Origin: Mytilus californianus
Lineage: Eukaryota > Mollusca > Bivalvia > Mytilida > Mytilidae
Length of the DNA stretch: 64,000 nt
Direction of reading: 5' to 3'
NCBI RefSeq assembly: GCF_021869535.1
Contig: NW_026262668.1
Coordinates: 73,677,558 to 73,741,557, forward strand
The notes beneath the pieces are model-generated. The model was not told where the DNA came from and did not search any database. It saw only the letters and a list, made by a program, of their open reading frames with translations. Of the stretch, positions 1 to 15,000 are shown piece by piece (the stretch's first letter is position 1; each line of letters opens with the position of its first letter). A program made the translations under genes and the position numbers.

Positions 1-3000
1 CGTACCGAGATTGATGCTAGATCTGGAACTTTCCAAGCCTTTGAAGTATTTGGACAGCAACTTCTTCACAATGAGCATTATGCTAGTGATGATGTTAAAA
101 CCAAACTAGATGAGCTTGCTAATGCAAGAGAAGAACTTGAAAAGTAAGTTGAATCCAACAGAAAGTCTACTGTAAGGTAGCACTACATTCTGATTCATGA
201 ACAAGTTTTTGTTTAAGGCATATTTTGCTGTGAAGAAATATAGACACTGACAGGTGTTCAGAATGAAACATTACTTGGGTATAACTTGAAAAGATTAATG
301 TATCTCAATTATTCAATAATCAGCTTATTCACCAAGGAAGTGTTGATTTCAGTACCATCAAATTTTTCAAAACAGCTTTATGATAAAATTCAAATTCAAC
401 TGATCATTTCAAAGAAAATCTGGTATCAAATGTATGGATTATGGTGTAAGAGGAATTATTGACAATATATTGCCTTTCAGTAAATGAGTTTTTGATCAAT
501 AGTTTTTTCCCTAGTGCTATTATTTAACCCATTTGAATTAATTCATTATGTCAATTACAGAGCATGGATTGCAAGACGGATGAAGTTGGACCAGTGTTTG
601 GAACTACAGTTGTTCTACAGAGATTGTGAACAAGCAGAATCATGGATGGAATCCCGTGAAGCTTTCTTATCAGGTGACCAAGTGGATGGGGATAATGTGG
701 AATCTCTCATTAAGAAGCATGAAGATTTTGACAGAGCCATTAGTAGCCAGGTGATTGTTGAATGATATAGGATTATGGCATGCATATTAATGAATACTTT
801 ATGGACTCTAAGTGTTGATATTTTCACTGGCTATTTTTTTTTGCAGTTTCAATGCATATACATTTTGTGCTGAGGTTAAATTCATGCATCAAAAACAAAT
901 TCTCATTTCATTTCTATAATTTTGTCGTCTAAAAACAATTTCACGTGGGAGATATTTTTTCGGGCAAATGACATGAATGTAAAATAAGTGAAAATAACAC
1001 TGATGCAAAAAGTTCATGTTTACAGTTTTTCATGGATTTATTCTACAATGAAGCATTTTCACCACTGACAAGGACACCATTTTTAACTGCAGTTTTCAGC
1101 TCCATTTTCAAGTAATATGGCTAAAGTTATAGTTGCATTCTAGGAAATATGTTTCCATGCAATCAATTCTGATATTAACTAACATTTCATATTTTCTTGG
1201 ATATTGCATATTCACACAAACACCAAAAAGGTACTGCAAAATATATGCTACACTAGTTTTACTACAAGTCTATCAATTACATTCAGATATGAAATGTATT
1301 ATTTAAAAAAATATTATTTTCTGTTGATTATTCAAGAATACAGTACTGTTTCCATTATTCTGTATCGTTTAATTGGAATAAGGATTATATTTGTAAGAAT
1401 CAGGTGTTAGTTAACCGTAATAAGGGACTAATTATAACATATGTTATATACAATTTGATGTAAATTTAACAGCAAGAGAAGATACAAGCTTTACAGTTGT
1501 TTGCTGATCAGTTGATAGGAGGAGAACATTACGACAGTGGTGCTATCACAGACAAGAGAGATCAGGTCTTAGATAGGTAATATATGTATTAATGCATAGA
1601 TTTGGAAAACAGCTGCATTTTTGACAATCTCTGGTGACTGTTTAAGGCCAAACCTTTGTTATTACATTATTGTTGGCTATTTAATTGTTGATATATATAT
1701 ATGCCTTAATTTCTTGTCATTATCAAGACTGCTACGATCAACTATTTTTTATGGGATTAGTAGCCTTTCAAAATTTGAATAATATAGAAATTTGCATTTT
1801 AAGTGCTCTCACCCCTACATTTCTTGTTTGATGTATCAAAGGTTTAAATCAGCAATGTCTGGGATGAGCTAGGAATCAGCGCTGATTAACTATTTTTACT
1901 GGAGTTGTACCGATCAATGAGGTCAATGATATGAAAAATTGCATTGTAAGCACTTTCATGTCTATATGAGCAATGTCTTGGATGCCTGAATGATCTTTGA
2001 AGTTGAAGTTGAAAATTATTTGAGTTACTGCATTTGGACAGATAAAATATGTGCTGTAACAGGGACATTGGAACACTGTTCTTTTATTATAATGAATTTA
2101 AAATGTTAAAAACAGCTATTTAAAAAATGTTTCAATTTTGTACTAAATTAGCCTATTTGATTACAGATGGACCCAGTTAAAGGATGCTTTGATAGATAAC
2201 AGGTCCAAGTTAGGAGAGGCTCAAACCCTGCAGCAGTTTTCAAGGGATGCTGATGAAATGGAAAATTGGCTCCAAGAAAAGTTACAGATTGCTTCAGATG
2301 AATCCTACAAAGATCCCAGTAATATTCAGGTAATAATGCATATTGATCAGTAGTATAGCAATAATGCTATCAGTTTCTACTGTTTATTTTCAGGTCTAGT
2401 GTTTTTCCCTACTTAGTACATTTTCATTATAGCACATAACATTTACATCTACATATTTCCAGTAAATAGGTAAATGGGTCTTTTAAACCAATATTATTTT
2501 TGTAATAAATCAACTGAAAAATACTTTAAACTTACAAATTCAAAATAAGCATACCTCACATATTATTATTCTCCCAGAAATTTTTCACTTGCAAGCATAT
2601 CATCTTCAGGAATCCAGCTGAAAAAATCATGCGCTTAAACAATTCTCAAAATAAGAATGCACTATAATCATTTAATTTAGAAAAAAAAATCTTTCATTAC
2701 AATTTTGTATTTTAGAGTAAACACCAGAAACATCAAGCATTTGAGGCAGAACTAGCAGCCAATGCAGACAGACTCCAATCTCTTCTTGGTGTTGGACAAG
2801 GTGGGTTTACATTATTATATTGGAACTTAGAAATAGTATCAATAGACACTACTTTTATGCCCTATACTTACGTGCTGTTGAATTTTTAACAATCTTGGCT
2901 CCCACTGTGAATTCTTGTTTACTTTACTTAATCTTGATAACTACATGTACTTAAATTTATCTAATCTTACATCCTGTGTTTTGTAGGACTTTTTCACCAG

Positions 3001-6000
3001 ACATGCTTAATATTAAAATACTCATTGTACTATCCCAACACAGTGAGCAAGAGAATACTACATCTGCATCAAGTGCTTGGTTTTTTCACATGCAACCCTT
3101 TTTAACAAAGCAATAAATGTTAATGAAACAAATTGTTCTCAAATGATGATTTTTCATGTTTTTTTTGCCATTTTCTCCGGTTCTCATTTAAAAAATACTA
3201 TTTTTTTTTTTGATTAATTCTTATTGTTAATTTACATCTTCAATCTACCTACAGGTTCCCAAAGTAAGTATAAACCAATTTGAAATGGCGCTGCTCATTT
3301 GTCTGATTTATTTTTACTTGTTACCAGAAAGTGAAAAGTTATCTTTAAAAAGATTTGTATGTTATTTAATATCACCAAACTGGTATCAAAAAATGATAAT
3401 ACTTTAATTCATCTATTTTTGGGGTCGGTTTCAGTGATGTTTCTTTTACAGTCAAAGCATCTCCCCAGCTTATAATGTGTGGTTTTGTCATCCCAATTCC
3501 TAAGTGTTACATGGTGTTGGGTTAGGACCCTTTTTACAATTTCTTATTTAGGTTTTATTTTAATTCTAGCTCAGCTCGTTTTGATGAATCTGTTAGCATC
3601 ATCATATTTTGATATTCCTGAACGAAATGAGTTGAAATCCAAACCAAGAGATTTATTTGTGGATCAACTATGTGCATGTTTATAAAAAAAAACAAAGAGC
3701 TTCATTCTAAAAGCATTTCATATGCATGACATTAACATTGAAATGATATGTATTGCAGCCTTGATTGACCAGAAACAGTGTGCTGGATCAGAAGATGCCG
3801 TCCAAGCTAGACTTGAAAGTTTGGCTTCCCAGTGGGAAACACTTGTGGGTAAATCTGCTGAGAAGAGTGACAAATTGAAAGAAGCAAGCAGACAACAGAC
3901 ATACAATGCTGGAGTGAAAGACATGGAATTCTGGCTTGGTGAGGTAAGCTACTGGAATGTGTTTTGAAATATAGTGGAACAATTCTGTCTAGGAATGATC
4001 TGAAATAAAGAGAGAAAAATGTAAAGCAACATTAAGAAATAAAGCAGAATGGCAGAATAGAGGACAAATGCCCAAGCAATATTATCTCGTAAGATATGAG
4101 GAAATAAATTGACAAAAATTATCAATCCAAATACATGTAGTCAATCATAACAAAAATTCATACCCAGCAGCCATTTTAGGTAATCGATCACTCAGTACAA
4201 ACAATAGTAAAAACTGCCCCCACAGATTATTAAGAGGGGTTGACTAGGTTGTGAGCTTGCTGTCTTTATTAAAAAACAAATTTCAAATAAAAACAAGTTC
4301 AAATAATTAATGACTTAATTACAGGTAGAGCAGATGTTAGCATCAGAAGAGTATGGTAAAGATTTAGCTTCAGTACAGAATCTATTGAAGAAACACCAGT
4401 TACTGGAGGCTGATGTAGCTGCTCATGAGGTAAGTCTTACTGTTTACAAACAGAAGAAACACCAGTTACTGGAGGCTGATGTAGCTGCCCATGAGGTAAG
4501 TCTTACTGTTTACAAACAAGAAACACCAGTTACTGGAGGCTGATGTAGCTGCCCATGAGGTAAGTCTTACTGTTTACAAACAAGAAACACCAGTTACTGG
4601 AGGCTGATGTAGCTGCTCATGAGGTAAGTCTTACTGTTTACAAACAAGAATCACCAGTTACTGGAGGCTGATGTAGCTGCCCATGAGGTAAGTCTTACTG
4701 TTTACAAACAAGAAACACCAGTTACTTGAGGCTGATGTAGCTGCTCAAGAGGTAAGTCTTACTGTTTATAAACAGAAAAAACACCAGTTACTGGAGGCTG
4801 ATGTAGCTGCTCATGAGGTAAGTCTTACTGTTTACAAACAGTAGAAACACCAGTTACTGGAGGCTGATGTAGCTGCCCATGAGGTAAGTCTTACTGTTTA
4901 CAAACAGAAGAAACACCAGTTACTGGAGGCTGATGTAGCTGCCCATGAGGTAAGTCTTACTGTTTACAAACAGTAGAAACACCAGTTACTGGAGGCTGAT
5001 GTAGCTGCTCATGAGGTAAGTCTTACTGTTTACAAACAAGAAACGCCAGTTACTGGAGGCTGATGTAGCTGCTCATGAGGTAAGTCTTACTGTTTACAAT
5101 TATTTGGTTGGAAACATTTACACATTTATCTTACTGGTATGTATACCATTAACACAGTTGTTTGAAAAATAGCCATAGTTTTGTAGTGTTATTTTTGTTT
5201 CACAAATTCTAATCATTACTGATTATTTCTATATAAAAACTCATTCAAATCCTATTAAATATAAAAGTTTAATTGCATATATTGAATAGTTTACAGTGTT
5301 ATAAATCATACCCCAACAAAACATGAACTTGAGACTATATATACTATCTTTTAGTACAAAAATAAAAGATATATTTTGGATGCAACATAAATGTAAATTA
5401 TATATTTTCTGAAGATCTAAAATAGTATTTAAATATTTATTTAAGTTATTCTATCCCACCATGCATAAAATTTTGATTGATTTTTTCATTTATTGCTGAA
5501 GACTGAGCCTTGGACACAGTTACCACCATCATATTATTATTGAAGTGACTTTGGAAGCCTTGTACAATCAATTCAGGAAAAACCTACATGCACTTTTTAA
5601 TTTAATTTTCTTTTACTGTAGGATAGAATAAAAGATTTGAACAGTCAGGCTGATCAGTTTATTGAAGGAGGTGTATGGGATGCTGAAAGTCTGGAAGTTA
5701 GGAAGAGAACTATCAATGAAAGATATGACAAGTAAGTTTTCTGTTAAAAAATACCATCAGAAAAGAGTGGATATATGGTGGTTCTCTTTTCATCAGTTTT
5801 AAACCTTTTTTTTAAATTTTCTGATGAAATACAATACGTCAGATTAAATCTAAATAAATTTTTTACTTTGAACATAAATTGAAGGTTAACTTTATTTTTG
5901 TTTGATTTTTTATCCCCTGCAAACTAAAGGGTTTGGTGGGGATCGAGAAATAGTAATTTCTATTCCTTTGTCAGTCTATCTACGTACATTTTGATTTTGG

Positions 6001-9000
6001 AACTTTAGGTGGAAGGGGAAAGGGATATATGAAATCCCAAGATAACCTTAATCTATTTTTGACATCGTCGACAGTGGAAATCCAACTTGACATATTTTTG
6101 AGAGTCAAATTTTGAAATGGCCAAATGGAAGGTTAGTAAATATTCAGAACAAAACTCATTTTATGCAAATATTTTTTCTAATTCTATAATGTTTGCAGAG
6201 AAAATAAACAAGATATCATTTTAGTAATAAAAATAAAGTTATATTTGATTTTAAATGAATTTTTACAGGATTAAAGAACTATCCATTATCAGACGTAATA
6301 GACTGAATGAAGCTAATACCATGCAACAGTTCCTGAGAGACATTGATGATGAAGAAGCTTGGATCAAGTAAGTATTCAATGACTGCAGTAAGTTAAGACT
6401 TCTATGAAACAATCAAAATAATTATTTTTATATGACAAACTTAGTTGTCTTAAATATGGCTAAAACTTGCCAGTATATCTTTAATCTGTGAATTAATACT
6501 GGGTCTTTGAGATGAGAGACCTGTAAGTCAATTCACTGTATTTCAATGTTTAGTTTTACTTAGTTATACATCATTGACTTAACTCATGTTAGGCAGGTAC
6601 CAAGTACAGTATTCTTATTTTAAATTTTGGCATATATTTGCTTTACAGAGATCTTCAAAAAATTGTACCACATATAATATTTTCATCTAAAGTATAAAAA
6701 TTATGGCAAGCATGGACATTTATATTGTTGTTTTTTGTTTTTTTTAAAAGAAAGCATCAGATTATCAAATTAAATAAAAAAGGAAAATCAAGGTAATTTT
6801 AGAAGATACAGTACATTTATCTGTCAGTGCTTATGATATATAAATACACAGATACACATGTACATTATATATCTTGTATAATCGTGTAAAAAGTACCTTG
6901 TAATCAGAACTTGAATAATTTGTGCTGAATTTATTACTGATTGTTATGATAAACAGAAACATAATATATGGTCTTATTATACTGTGAACTTGTGGAGTAC
7001 TAATTTTGGAGGTTTTCTTGGGGATATGTGAACAATGAATTCAAATCTTCTACAAAATACAAATTTCCTATAAGCTTATATGCAGGATTTTGGAAAACCA
7101 TATAATCAAGTATCCCTAAAAAGACCCATTTTTCCTGGATTTACGATAATTGGCACTCCTGAAAATGAATCCATATAAATGTGAATTTTCTGTATGATAT
7201 GCTATTTGTATGTATTATTGCTCAATTTTTCTTTTCAATTTAAGTATAAGTTAAAAAATGTTTGTTAAAAGTATTTACCAAAAAACTGATTTCGGGATAA
7301 AATATTATTTTTCAATTTTCTCAGGGAAAAGAAACTATTGGTTGGATCTGATGATTATGGTCGTGACTTGACAAGTGTACAAAATCTAAGAAAGAAACAT
7401 AAGCGTCTGGAGGCTGAGTTGGTAACTCATGAACCAGCTATACAGGTGAGTGGTATGAGAATAAACAAGTGTCCGCAATTGTTTCCTTTTTATACTTTAA
7501 ACCTGCCTTATTAATGTAAGATAGCAAAGGCTTTATGAATTGGAATTTGCTACCTCATCCTAAATTATTATTTTTTTTAATATTAAGAGCTGTAATCTCA
7601 CTTTTCATACATCAAATTGAAGATGATGTAATACCATTGCTTGGATGGACATTGTTTAGGATGTTAAAAACCAAAGTTATGTTTTTGTGTACAATTTTGA
7701 AAATATTACCAAGAATGCATTTGATTCTGAAATGGTGAATTAAAAATAGTATGAAATAAATTTTGATTAGATAATATAGTTATCAATATTGCTGATAATT
7801 GATTATGTGTTGGAATCCACCATTGAAAGAACTGAAAACTTTATAATGAGTGATGCAACATTATAGGCTGTACAAGAGACTGGAGCCAAATTGATTGAGG
7901 AATCTGATATTAACACTGCTGACATTAAAGAAAGATTGGAGCAGTTAGACAGAAGTTGGGAAGAACTAAAACAGATGGCTAATAACAGGTAAGAGTTCAA
8001 GTTTTCACTTACATAGCCATTGATAATAGGTTTTTGTCATGACAATTAAAAGAATTAAGAAACTGATCAATTATTTTACTCAAAGTAGAAATTGTTAATA
8101 AGATTTTTAAATGCATTGTTTTGATAACTTTTAAATTGAAATTAATGTAGTTTCGATACTTTATTATTAAAGCTAAATGTAGTGATTTTATCCAAGACAA
8201 AAACTTGTTTTTTTTTAAGTCAGTTTATTATGTGACATTTTATGTTGTTATAGAGGAAAGAAACTAGATGAGTCGTATACCTTCCAACAGTTCAGTGCTA
8301 ATGTTGAGGAAGAAGAAGCTTGGATCACAGAGAAGCAGCATCTTTTGACAGGTGGAGATTATGGCGAGACCATGGCTGCTGTACAAGGATTACTGAAGAA
8401 ACATGAAGTGTTTGAAACTGATTTCCAGATCCACAGAGACAGATGTGGGGAGATAAAAAATGAAGGAGATAAACTCATGTCTGAGGTGAATATCATGTGA
8501 TAAATATAGGACTTGGAAAATTCCCTCATTCCTTGTTACAGATCAAGACAATACTTTTATAAATTTAATTTTTCATAAATGTTTGGGTATCTGTACTATT
8601 TTAAAAAATCCAGGTAATTATAGAGAATATATTTAATATTGAACATCAACGTGATAAGCCAGTGTTTACATAAGGTCCTAGGTATTACAACCAGTAGTTA
8701 ACTGTATAGTTTTGTTTATTATTTAAGAATGATCCTTTTGTGAAATGCAGGGTAAATAAATAATATATGCTAAATGTTTGCCGTTTCCAAGCAAATCTCA
8801 GGTAAACTAAAGTGATATAAGTTGCGTCTCTACTTCCTGGTCATTTACATGTGCAGCTATGGTTAAAATTTCTTGAATAAAATTTAAGTTGCTTTTGAAC
8901 CAATAGAATTCAGTCCATCTTGTTCTTGTAACTAGATAGTTGTAATAAAAGAAAATGATAGATATTCTTATATAGATTGAAGCATGTTAAGTTTAAAAAT

Positions 9001-12000
9001 CTGTAACATGAATATATGTGTAGTGTATAACATATCAAGTACTTTTACTCCGTTGCAGGGTAATCATAATGCTGATGGAATTGCTCAGAGGATCGCAGGT
9101 CTTCAGGAGAAATTGAACTCTCTGTCTGATGCTGCTAATCGTCGTAAAGCAGGACTTATTGATAACTCAGCTTTCCTACAGTTTATCTGGAAAACTGATG
9201 TAGTAGAGAGCTGGATAGCTGATAAGGAAACACAAGTACGGTCTGATGATTATGGAAGAGATCTGTCTTCTGTGCAGACCCTTCTCACCAAACAAGTAAG
9301 TTTTTTGTTAAAAGGGCAATTTTCAATAGTATAGTTTTGTCCTACAGATTTAAAAAAAAAAAATTTTCACTGCCATCATTATGTTTTTAAGAAGAGCACT
9401 AACATTTTTTTAAAACTTTGCAGTCCAGGGATTCAACCTTGTTACTCTACACTCTGGTTATGCAGTAATCCCATTGAAAATAAAATGACTACTATAAATT
9501 TTCTGGTCATTTCTGTAAAAGTTATACTAAAAGATAATCATGTCTAGATGGATTTACAAACTTAAACCATTGCAGTGAATAAGTTCATTATAAAGAAAAT
9601 GAATTTGGTTGATGATATATTACATATTGAAGTTTTTTATTGGATCACTAATTTCTCCTCTTTATAAATTCATATTGATGAATTTTAATGTTGTCCTACA
9701 GGAAACTTTCGATGCAGGATTACAAGCTTTTGAGAAGGAAGGTATACAAACTATTACAGCTTTGAAGGACCAATTGGTAGCATCTAACCATGCCCAAACT
9801 CCAGCCATAGAGAAACGCTACAATGATGTCATGGACAGGTATGTACACCCACCTGGTTAAACCCCAGTAATTTGCTCGGTCAAAACAAGATCAGTTAAAA
9901 TAAAAGTTGCAGCAAAATTTCCTTTTTTTTTTTACACATTACTTAAAGGATTAAGAGTTACAATTATTGGACCACCATGGAAATTCAGTAATATTTCTTA
10001 CAATAGGATGTTATGCATTCATATATAAAGCTTGTCACACTTTGTTATTAGAAATAAGTTTTGCTTAAAAATTTTGAATTTATGCAGTTGATGGAAGACT
10101 TTACAGTTTAAAAAAAAAAAAAAATGGTACCACTTCTATAAATGCTGATGGAAACAGACATTAAGAAATTTATAAAAAAGAAAAAGAAAAGAAAATTTTT
10201 TTAACATGCTAACATTTGATTTATATAGTGGCATTTGAAATTTTTTTTTTTTTTTAGGTGGCAGAAGCTTTTAGCTGATTCTGATAGCCGTAAACAGAGA
10301 CTTTTACGTTTACAAGATCAGTATCGTCAAATCGAGGATCTGTACCTCACTTTCGCCAAGAAAGCTTCTGCATTTAACAGCTGGTTTGAGAATGCTGAAG
10401 AAGATTTAACAGATTCTGTTAGATGTAATTCTGTTGAAGAAATTAAGGTAAGAGTTAGATAAAATGTATCAACGATGAAGAGGTCTACAAGGTCATCTTG
10501 TAAGGTCTATTCCAAGTAGTAAAATGTCCTCATATGAAAATGAAGAATGTGGATTATTTCTAGAAGGGAGATGTAAAATGTAAACTTGGGCCAGGAGCCT
10601 GCAGTCCAGTGATTGGTGGTTACTGTGTCATAATTGATTTTTTTTGTTTAATTATATATGCCTTCTTCAGACTTTGTCTTTTGAATTTTCATGCTGGTGT
10701 ATTTTATAGGTTGCTATGAAGTATCTGTTCTGCTCATTGTTGAAGGCCGTACAGCTACCCAAGTTGTTTACATGCTTGTCCTTTTGTGAATATTTGTCTA
10801 ACTGCCAATCATACCACCTCTATTATTAACAGTTAGGGGAACTAGGAAACACAATATCAATTAAAAAATGTAATAGATCACAGAAACACTGCTTTGCTAC
10901 AGATAACTTTGAGTTAAAAGGAAGAAAAAAATATGCTTAGGTTATGCATAGAATCATCATAACGTACGTATATTTATGAAAAAAAAAAAAAAAAAAATCT
11001 GAATATTTTATTTTTGCAGGCCTTAATAGAAGCCCATGATGGTTTTAAAGCATCTTTGAGTGCTGCCCAGGAAGATTTTAACCAGCTTGCTGCCCTAGAC
11101 AAACAGATAAAATCATTTGATGTAGGAGCCAATCCATACACATGGTTCACAATGGATACCTTGGAAGATACATGGAGGAATCTACAGAAGATCATTAAGG
11201 TACTTTTGTTTTGTTCATATGGCTAGGAAACTTTCTTTTTACTTTCACAAATTTTTCTGGTAAATTAAAGGCCAGGGCTGTCCTCAATTTTGATAAATGT
11301 TTTATTGTATTTTCTTATTAAGAGTAATCCTTTTTATTCTATATGTATAAACACAGAAATGTTTTCACATTTTATTTTTTGCTGCAAGTATCTGTAAAAC
11401 ATTGGAAAACAAATTAAAAAGCAAAAGTTATGTGAAATAGACCAGTCATTTAGGTGTAACAATTAGAAACTGGAGATTTGTGAATAAAAATAGTTGCAGG
11501 ATGTTACAACTTGATGTTTGATACACATTTTACTTCAGTCTGTATAAAGGAAACAAACATATGGTCAAGTTATGCATAGTTATAAATATTAATCAGATAA
11601 TATTTATTTTTCATTAAGGAAAGAGATGTAGATTTGGAGGATGAACACAAAAGACAATTGGAGAACGATCAGTTGAGGAAACAGTTTGCCCAGGCTGCCA
11701 ATGCCTTCCATTCATGGCTTACTGCAACAAGGTACTGTATAAGCTTTTCTGGTCTTAAATGAATTTGAGAACATTGGAAAACAATTGATGTCTACATTCT
11801 ATATTGAATTCTCCAAGGCTATATCATGTATTTTAAGTATAAAAAGACCAATGCAAGATTTCTCAATTGATTTAAACTTTTTCAAATTATAGTGATCAAT
11901 TTTTTTTCCAAAGTGATGTTTCCCTTAAAAATGTGTCAAAAAACCTCAACACAGACATAAACTTAAGCAATATGAAATTAAAGAGATAGGTATTTGCAAA

Positions 12001-15000
12001 GATGTAATTTTAGCCCTGTTTTAAAAGCAAAATGATAATTGATTTAATAAAATAAGTTATACAGTATTTCTAGTTAAGAATAAAATTCTTAATTTAAATA
12101 CTTGATTTAATGGGTTTGTCCCTTCTAACTAAAGAGGGGGAAATTAACATAATACATGTGATGGGATTTCTTTGAATATTTGAAATTCATGGTTTTTTGG
12201 TTGATGAAAAAATGTCAGAAGATATGTACACTGTCAACGAGAAATGAATTTGCAAATACAATTTTAGTCATCAGTGCAGGCTTGACTGCTACAAGAGATC
12301 AGATACATTGAACAAGATAATTTAGCTAGACAAAAGATGATCTTATTTTTATGCCCCATTTATGGGCATTATGTTTTTCGGTCTGTGCGTCTGTCCCACT
12401 TCAGGTTAAAGTTTTTGGTCAAGGTAGTTTTTGATGAAGATGAAGTCCAATCAACTTGAAACTTAGTACACATGTTCCCTATGATATGATCTTTCTAATT
12501 TTAATGCCAAATTAGAGTTTTGACCCCAATTTCAAAGTCCACTGAACATAGAAAATGATAGTGCGAGTGGGGCAGTGTGGCATCCGTGTACTATGGACAC
12601 ATTCTTGTTTATACTGACATACATAGACATATGTAACCCAGCAAGATGTAGACCATATTTGTGTAATTTTGAAACATATTTTCAAAGTGATTTAACATAA
12701 TCTCAAGTGTGTACCTGACTAATATAAAATGCATTTGTTCTGGATATTTTTGAAATAAGAGTTATCTTTCTTCTACTTGAAAAAAGTGAAAATAAGAGTG
12801 TGACATTCTTCAATTCTCTCGAGTGAACTTTACACTATACTTGATATTTTGATTTTCTTATTGTATGTTTTCCGTTCTACAGAATGTGGCTCCTGGAAGG
12901 GTTATTATTTATCTCATATTTGGCATGGGATTTTCCTTTTTATGTTGTCTGCCATTATGAAGACTTATAGTACTAATCAAACCACTGCTGTCCTTTTATA
13001 TATGACCATTATATTTGACATTTATATTTTGGCTCGGAATATGTTTATCAGAATACATAATGTTTTTGACGAAATTTTGTAGTGTTTCTTAAATATACAA
13101 TCAGTATATGCAAGACGTCTCAAAGGACAGTATGAAATATCAGTATAATTAATCCTCTTTGCTATTTATCTCTGAATGTATATCTGCATACAATTTAAGC
13201 TTTACCTTTGACCTTTTAAAGAAAGTTCCAAAAAAGTATTCCCCCAGTATGTAACACATATATTAAGTAGAAGTTGCAGTGTATTAGATGTTAGACATCC
13301 AGCATGATGATTTCTCATCAGCTTAGTTTGGCATTCAATGTGTGTTCAATGAATGCATTACAATAAATCAGGACTACTAACTTTAATGATAGGTTTAATT
13401 TGTTTATTTTTTATGTGAAAATTGCATGTATTTTTTTATTTCATTTTTATATGGGTTTTAGTTTCAGGACAGGCATGATTTATTTCTGTCATTTTACAAA
13501 GAAAAAATAACATTTGCTTTATGTTAGTGATGACCTAATAAAAATTGTTGTGCAAGTGGTCGATTTGGGTCATATCATTTAAAAAAAAAAGACACCTGCT
13601 AAAATATTTAATGGGGTGGCATTGTGAAGACACTTAAAAGCTTTAACTACCTGAATTGTGCTTTTTAATGAACCAAATTGCATTTGAACAGCTCATATCC
13701 TTTAACAATCTAAATACACAGACCACTTGCACTATTAAATGTATAAGATGTTTGCAGACATGGCTGTTGTTCATTACAATTTTTTTATTTTTTTTTCAAA
13801 GTTATGTCATTTATGTAAACTAGGGTCAAAATAGTCCCCCAAAAAATCCAGAGATTTGGCAGCTTCACATTTAAATCCTGCTTTGATATTTTCAAATTTT
13901 GTTTTGAAATATTTCATGTTGTATATTTCTGAATTTTATTATCTGTTATTTAAAGTTAATTCTTCTTTTCAATAATTTATTATTCTTCATTGTTATTATT
14001 TTAAAAGGGGGTGTTGATTTTTTACCATCAGATCTATTGCTGATGATTTCTTTCTGCAAGTATTTTCTTATGTTCAGTACCTTTAATATATATTTTTATA
14101 TTAAAAACTTTAGATCAGCAATGATGGAAGGATCAGGAACACTAGAGGATCAATTGGAAGCAACAAAACAAAAATCTAATGAGGTCAGGGCACAAAAGGG
14201 TCAGTTGAAACGTATAGAAGATCTTGGTGCTGCTATGGAAGAGAGGCTGATACTTGACAACAGGTAAACAAATTATAATGATCTAACATCTGGAAAAAGG
14301 ACAATGCTATAATTGATTCATTATTCTAAATGTTGTATGAGGATAAAAACAATGGAACTAGATCAAGATGGAAATAAACCTTTTACTATAATGCCATTTT
14401 TTATACGCTCAAATTATTAACTTAACAGAAAATGAGAAAAAGGTTTTTGGACATAACGCATGAATATAGATAATTTACTATTATGTTTGATTGTTGGCAA
14501 CTTATTGCTTATTCAAGATTAAAACATGTTAACAGATATCAATAGGTTAGAAATTAAGATTTAAAATCTACAAGTCGAAAAATGGCAGAATTTTCACTGG
14601 CACAGGGAAACCAATGTGTATTGGATATTTTCAGAAATTTTGCCATGTCTTGACACTACCTTGAGGTTTGCGTGCAAAGTGAATAGCAAAAACAACATAT
14701 AAACATGAGACAAAATTAAAAATGATGGTAAATTTGTTTTCAGATATACAGAACACAGTACTGTAGGTCTAGCACAACAGTGGGATCAGTTAGATCAGCT
14801 TGGTATGAGAATGCAACATAACTTAGAACAACAGATACAGGCAAGGTAGGAAAAATCAGATAGAATTCACCACTCCCTATTAATATATTTTTTTTACATT
14901 TCATTTATTTTGAAATTTATTAGATATTGTTAGAGAAGATATTCATTTTTAGTTATTTGCATTGCTGTGTCATTGATATATAGCTTAATTCTGCAATTAT

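Noticed and set aside
4334-4543. Reading the spectrin array as extra coding repeats
   Set aside because: The frame closes in the third unit, and the family sequence continues from the first donor.
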